Assembly (NCBI GenBank): GCA_002633005.1
Contig: NMRA01000171.1
Span: forward strand, 542,669-602,668
DNA length: 60,000 nucleotides
Direction of reading: 5' to 3'
DNA from: Phoronis australis
Lineage: Eukaryota; Phoronida; Phoronidae
Shown here: piece by piece, positions 57,389-60,000 of the stretch
Layout: each line of letters opens with the position of its first letter
How positions within the stretch are numbered: position 1 is the first letter of the stretch
The notes under the pieces: generated by a model
What the model was told of the DNA's origin: nothing
Seen by the model: only the letters and a program-made list of their open reading frames with translations
Databases searched by the model: none
Made by a program: the position numbers and the translations under genes

Positions 57389-57928
57389 CTTCAATAATAG
57401 AGTTTTTTGAAAACTAATCCATTAGAAGACAGATGTAATATAAATGTACTAAGAATGAACAGTGCCTTTAAAGGTTTGCTGTTTGTCAAATAAGATTAGA
57501 TTCGGATGAAGACAGTGCAGCTTTGAGAAAATACATCAATTTTGTTCCATACAACAAAATTTGCATCAAAAAGGTGAACAGAAAATCACAAAGCTGATAC
57601 CAGGTGGCCAATGTTGATTGCACTCTAGCAAATGATAAATCAAAAAGTCTATCGTTTTTTAAGTATTTGCGTATTTCCTGGAACAATCAAAATACTAACA
57701 GCGGAAGGATGGACAGACGGACAAAAAGACAGACAGACAGACAAAACATTAAAACTCTCCATTCCTATAAATATAAGCAACACTTCCTGCATTGAGTTTG
57801 ATCAAAAGGTTCAAGCAACCAAGTGCAGAGAAATGTGTGACAACTTGGACCACTTGGTGATACACAATAGGCAGCATTAAACAATATTGATCACCGTCAA
57901 CTAACTGTTCACACCACCATGCGCTCAC

Positions 57929-57952
57929 CTGTTCGCTTCTATTTATATCCAT
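57929..57952 (-). CDS. Possible alternative first exon of the dynein gene
   Basis: Minus-strand ATG at 57950-57952 begins MDINRSEQ and runs straight into a good donor (GAACAG|GTGAGC) in phase 0. It could join exon 2 (QKLKEERE) in frame and replace exon 1. The open frame extends further upstream to an ATG at 58066. A TATATA run lies near 58180-58190. There is no homology support, so it is only a candidate. Confidence 0.25.
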
Positions 57953-60000
57953 CTTTTCGACAGTCTGTATCATACCCTTGGTAAAGAGCGCATCACTCGA
58001 AATGTGGGGAATATGATATTTTAATATATGTTTTAGTAGCAACCCTCGTCGTTTTATTTTTACCACCGTTAGTTTTACTATTTCATATTCTTATCCGTTG
58101 CACTACATTCCAGCATCTATTTGATTTATTTACCGCGATAAGGTGTGTTAAGTTGTCACAAGTGGGGCAAGTTGCAATAGTATATATAAATTTTCGCCAA
58201 TGTTGCTCCAACACTAATATTCGCACTATACAGGCTGAATTTTTCATCCAATTCACACGAAATTCACAAAAGAGCAGGAACCCTATTCTTTTTTGTCATG
58301 ATCGGATTTAAGATAGCAGACAATTGGTGACCATTTTGTTTTCAAATTCAAATTCATATTCAAATGCTAAAACAGGCCGCAAAGTTTTAGGTACAAGGCT
58401 GAAAATCGGCACAATTACTGTACCAGACGTATTCTACAGATGTGCCAGAAATCATTCACTTCCGATCAAAGATGGTTGAAATATCAGCCATTGCATATGG
58501 ACATCTCTATTTCAGGATGAAAACGTTTTGTTCTATAGAGGGTGCATTGTAAGACCAATCGCTTCAAAATTAATGTTAGTTTACCATTTGTGGCAAGCTA
58601 TTATCGAGTGTTGCTTAACCAGAAGTTTTTCTTCAAATGGCGGATCCGACGCATTTTCATCAATTTTCAATCATGCTGAGGTGCCAATTTGAACGAAAAA
58701 AGAAAATGACGTGAATTTTTGCAAGAGCATTTTCTAAGGTATGATATACTCTTTCAATCAATTTTTTACTCAGACTTACAATTTTCGAGTTATTTGACTT
58801 TCAATTTCAAAAAAATGCAAAACTTGAAATTTTTTTTTAATTTTGTGTAATTTTGTGAAACTAAGCGGTCAGAGAGTTTCGAACTGGCTTTCAGAAGATG
58901 TTTTCTATTTTTTGCTGCGACATCTCATTTTCGAATTATTCAGAATTTTCTGATGACGTTCCTTTCTTGACTGATTTTTTGCTGCACTTTTGTTGTTGAA
59001 CAAGACTATTTTTCATACTCATTTCTGACATCTTCATTCGTCACATGATTGTTATCATCATGTTCATCACTGCCACCACCACCATTGTCATCATCATCTC
59101 CACTGTCGTCTTTTCAGTCAATTTTTGTTCGCCAAGTGTCGCTCCCAGCCTCCGAGCGCTGTCATTTAGTGGCATCCACACAGCTCCCGAACCTTGCAAT
59201 AACTGGTTCTAGGAGTACCTTGTTCTAGGGTAAGTCTGTGTGTGGACAGCACTAAAGAGTGGTATGGGGTGAGAAGAACCAACCGCAGACTATAAGGTCT
59301 GTGTAACATGTTTGACATTTTTGACAGTGGCATAATTGAGGTTGAAACCAATAGGGGTTTATGCTTTCAGATGCTGGAAATAAATTTGTACATGGCAAAC
59401 TTCTTCAGTTAACAACAAAAATAATGGCTAAAGCTGTCTTCTACCTTTCAAGGATTGATAGCAAATGATGTAGGGCAGACCCATTGCAGCATGTGTTTTG
59501 GACACTTACACAGTACAAGCCATGCTCATGACAAAGTTTATGTACACTTTCGCTGAGGTGACTTCCACTTTTCAACCATATTGTGCATTAACAGTGAGAG
59601 AAAAGAATCACCTTTTGTCAACTGAACATTGCCAGGTCAAAAATAACAATGATCAAATGGAGGTTTAACCTTTATCCCTTGAAAACTCTGTAACAAAACC
59701 AATTAAAATCTGCTACAGAGCGATTTTTTATTACCAATACCCAACTGTTACAACAGTGAATGTTGTTAAAAGCACCAAAAAGTACAGAATAGGACTCCCC
59801 AGTAATAGTCTATAAGTCCTCTTTGGCCAGTGGACTTGACTTCCATGCCTTTGTGTGCACAAAATGTGTTCACTTTACCTCAGATAAGTGTCCATCCAAT
59901 TTTCTTGAAACTTTCCGGGCTATTTGTAAAAAAGCCATTTCTTCAAGGCCACTTCATCACACACACGCGTGCACAACACAAATCTCACGTCTTAAAATGA

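Larger units (their letters stand above)
56919..60000. other. Upstream region, no complete gene recognised
   Basis: DNA 5' of the dynein start on the minus strand. It holds a 2 x 44 bp direct repeat (57301-57388), a short CAGA-type microsatellite (about 57710-57746), a possible alternative first exon ending at 57929, and AT-rich sequence with long T and A runs around 58790-58860. The promoter must lie here, but I see no confident element. The short open frames show no recognisable domain. Confidence 0.5.

Noticed and set aside
59166-59351. Minus-strand open frame near the right edge
   Set aside because: No family resemblance; it overlaps a short CCACACAG/CTGTGTGTGG inverted pair and is likely non-coding.

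Overview
The window is eukaryotic genomic DNA, AT-rich and intron-dense, and is almost entirely filled by one gene on the minus strand: a complete axonemal outer-arm dynein heavy chain of the DNAH5/DNAH8 (gamma-type) family. I rebuilt 65 coding exons by reading the minus strand, requiring AG/GT at every intron border, continuous reading phase, and collinear similarity to what I know of vertebrate DNAH5. Every junction fits. The predicted coding sequence is 13,878 nt, or 4,625 residues plus stop, very close to human DNAH5 (about 4,624). The start ATG is at 56918 and the TAG stop ends at 2014.

Layout, in transcription order (high to low coordinates). 60000-56919: upstream DNA with no recognised gene, and one possible alternative first exon near 57929-57952. 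56918-37423 (exons 1-22): the N-terminal tail. 36948-31445 (exons 23-29): linker. 31041-27231 (exons 30-35): AAA1 and AAA2. 26675-23947 (exons 36-40): AAA3. 23273-22322: two homologous, equal-length, phase-compatible versions of exon 41, apparently mutually exclusive. 20050-16967 (exons 42-46): AAA4. 16234-11799 (exons 47-52): coiled-coil stalk and microtubule-binding domain. 11374-8410 (exons 53-57): AAA5. 7593-4442 (exons 58-62): AAA6 region. 3966-2014 (exons 63-65): C-terminal domain. 2013-1: 3' UTR and flank.

The introns carry many repeats: tandem arrays built on splice sites, foldback/MITE-like elements, a hAT-like DNA transposon, tRNA-derived SINE-like fragments, and a partial duplicate of exon 18 that ends exactly at an N and is probably an assembly artefact. 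All four functional-type P-loops (AAA1-AAA4) are intact and no frameshift or stop breaks the gene, so it looks functional. It implies a ciliated or flagellated animal. The repeat style, including a CGGACGGACGG element with a palindromic tail, reminds me of marine molluscs, but the species assignment is only a guess.

Most interesting: (1) the exon 41a/41b pair at the AAA3-AAA4 junction; (2) an array of about 20 consecutive donor-like units starting at the real donor of exon 6; (3) a 3 x 64 bp repeat that copies the acceptor and first codons of exon 25; (4) the exon 18 duplication at an N.
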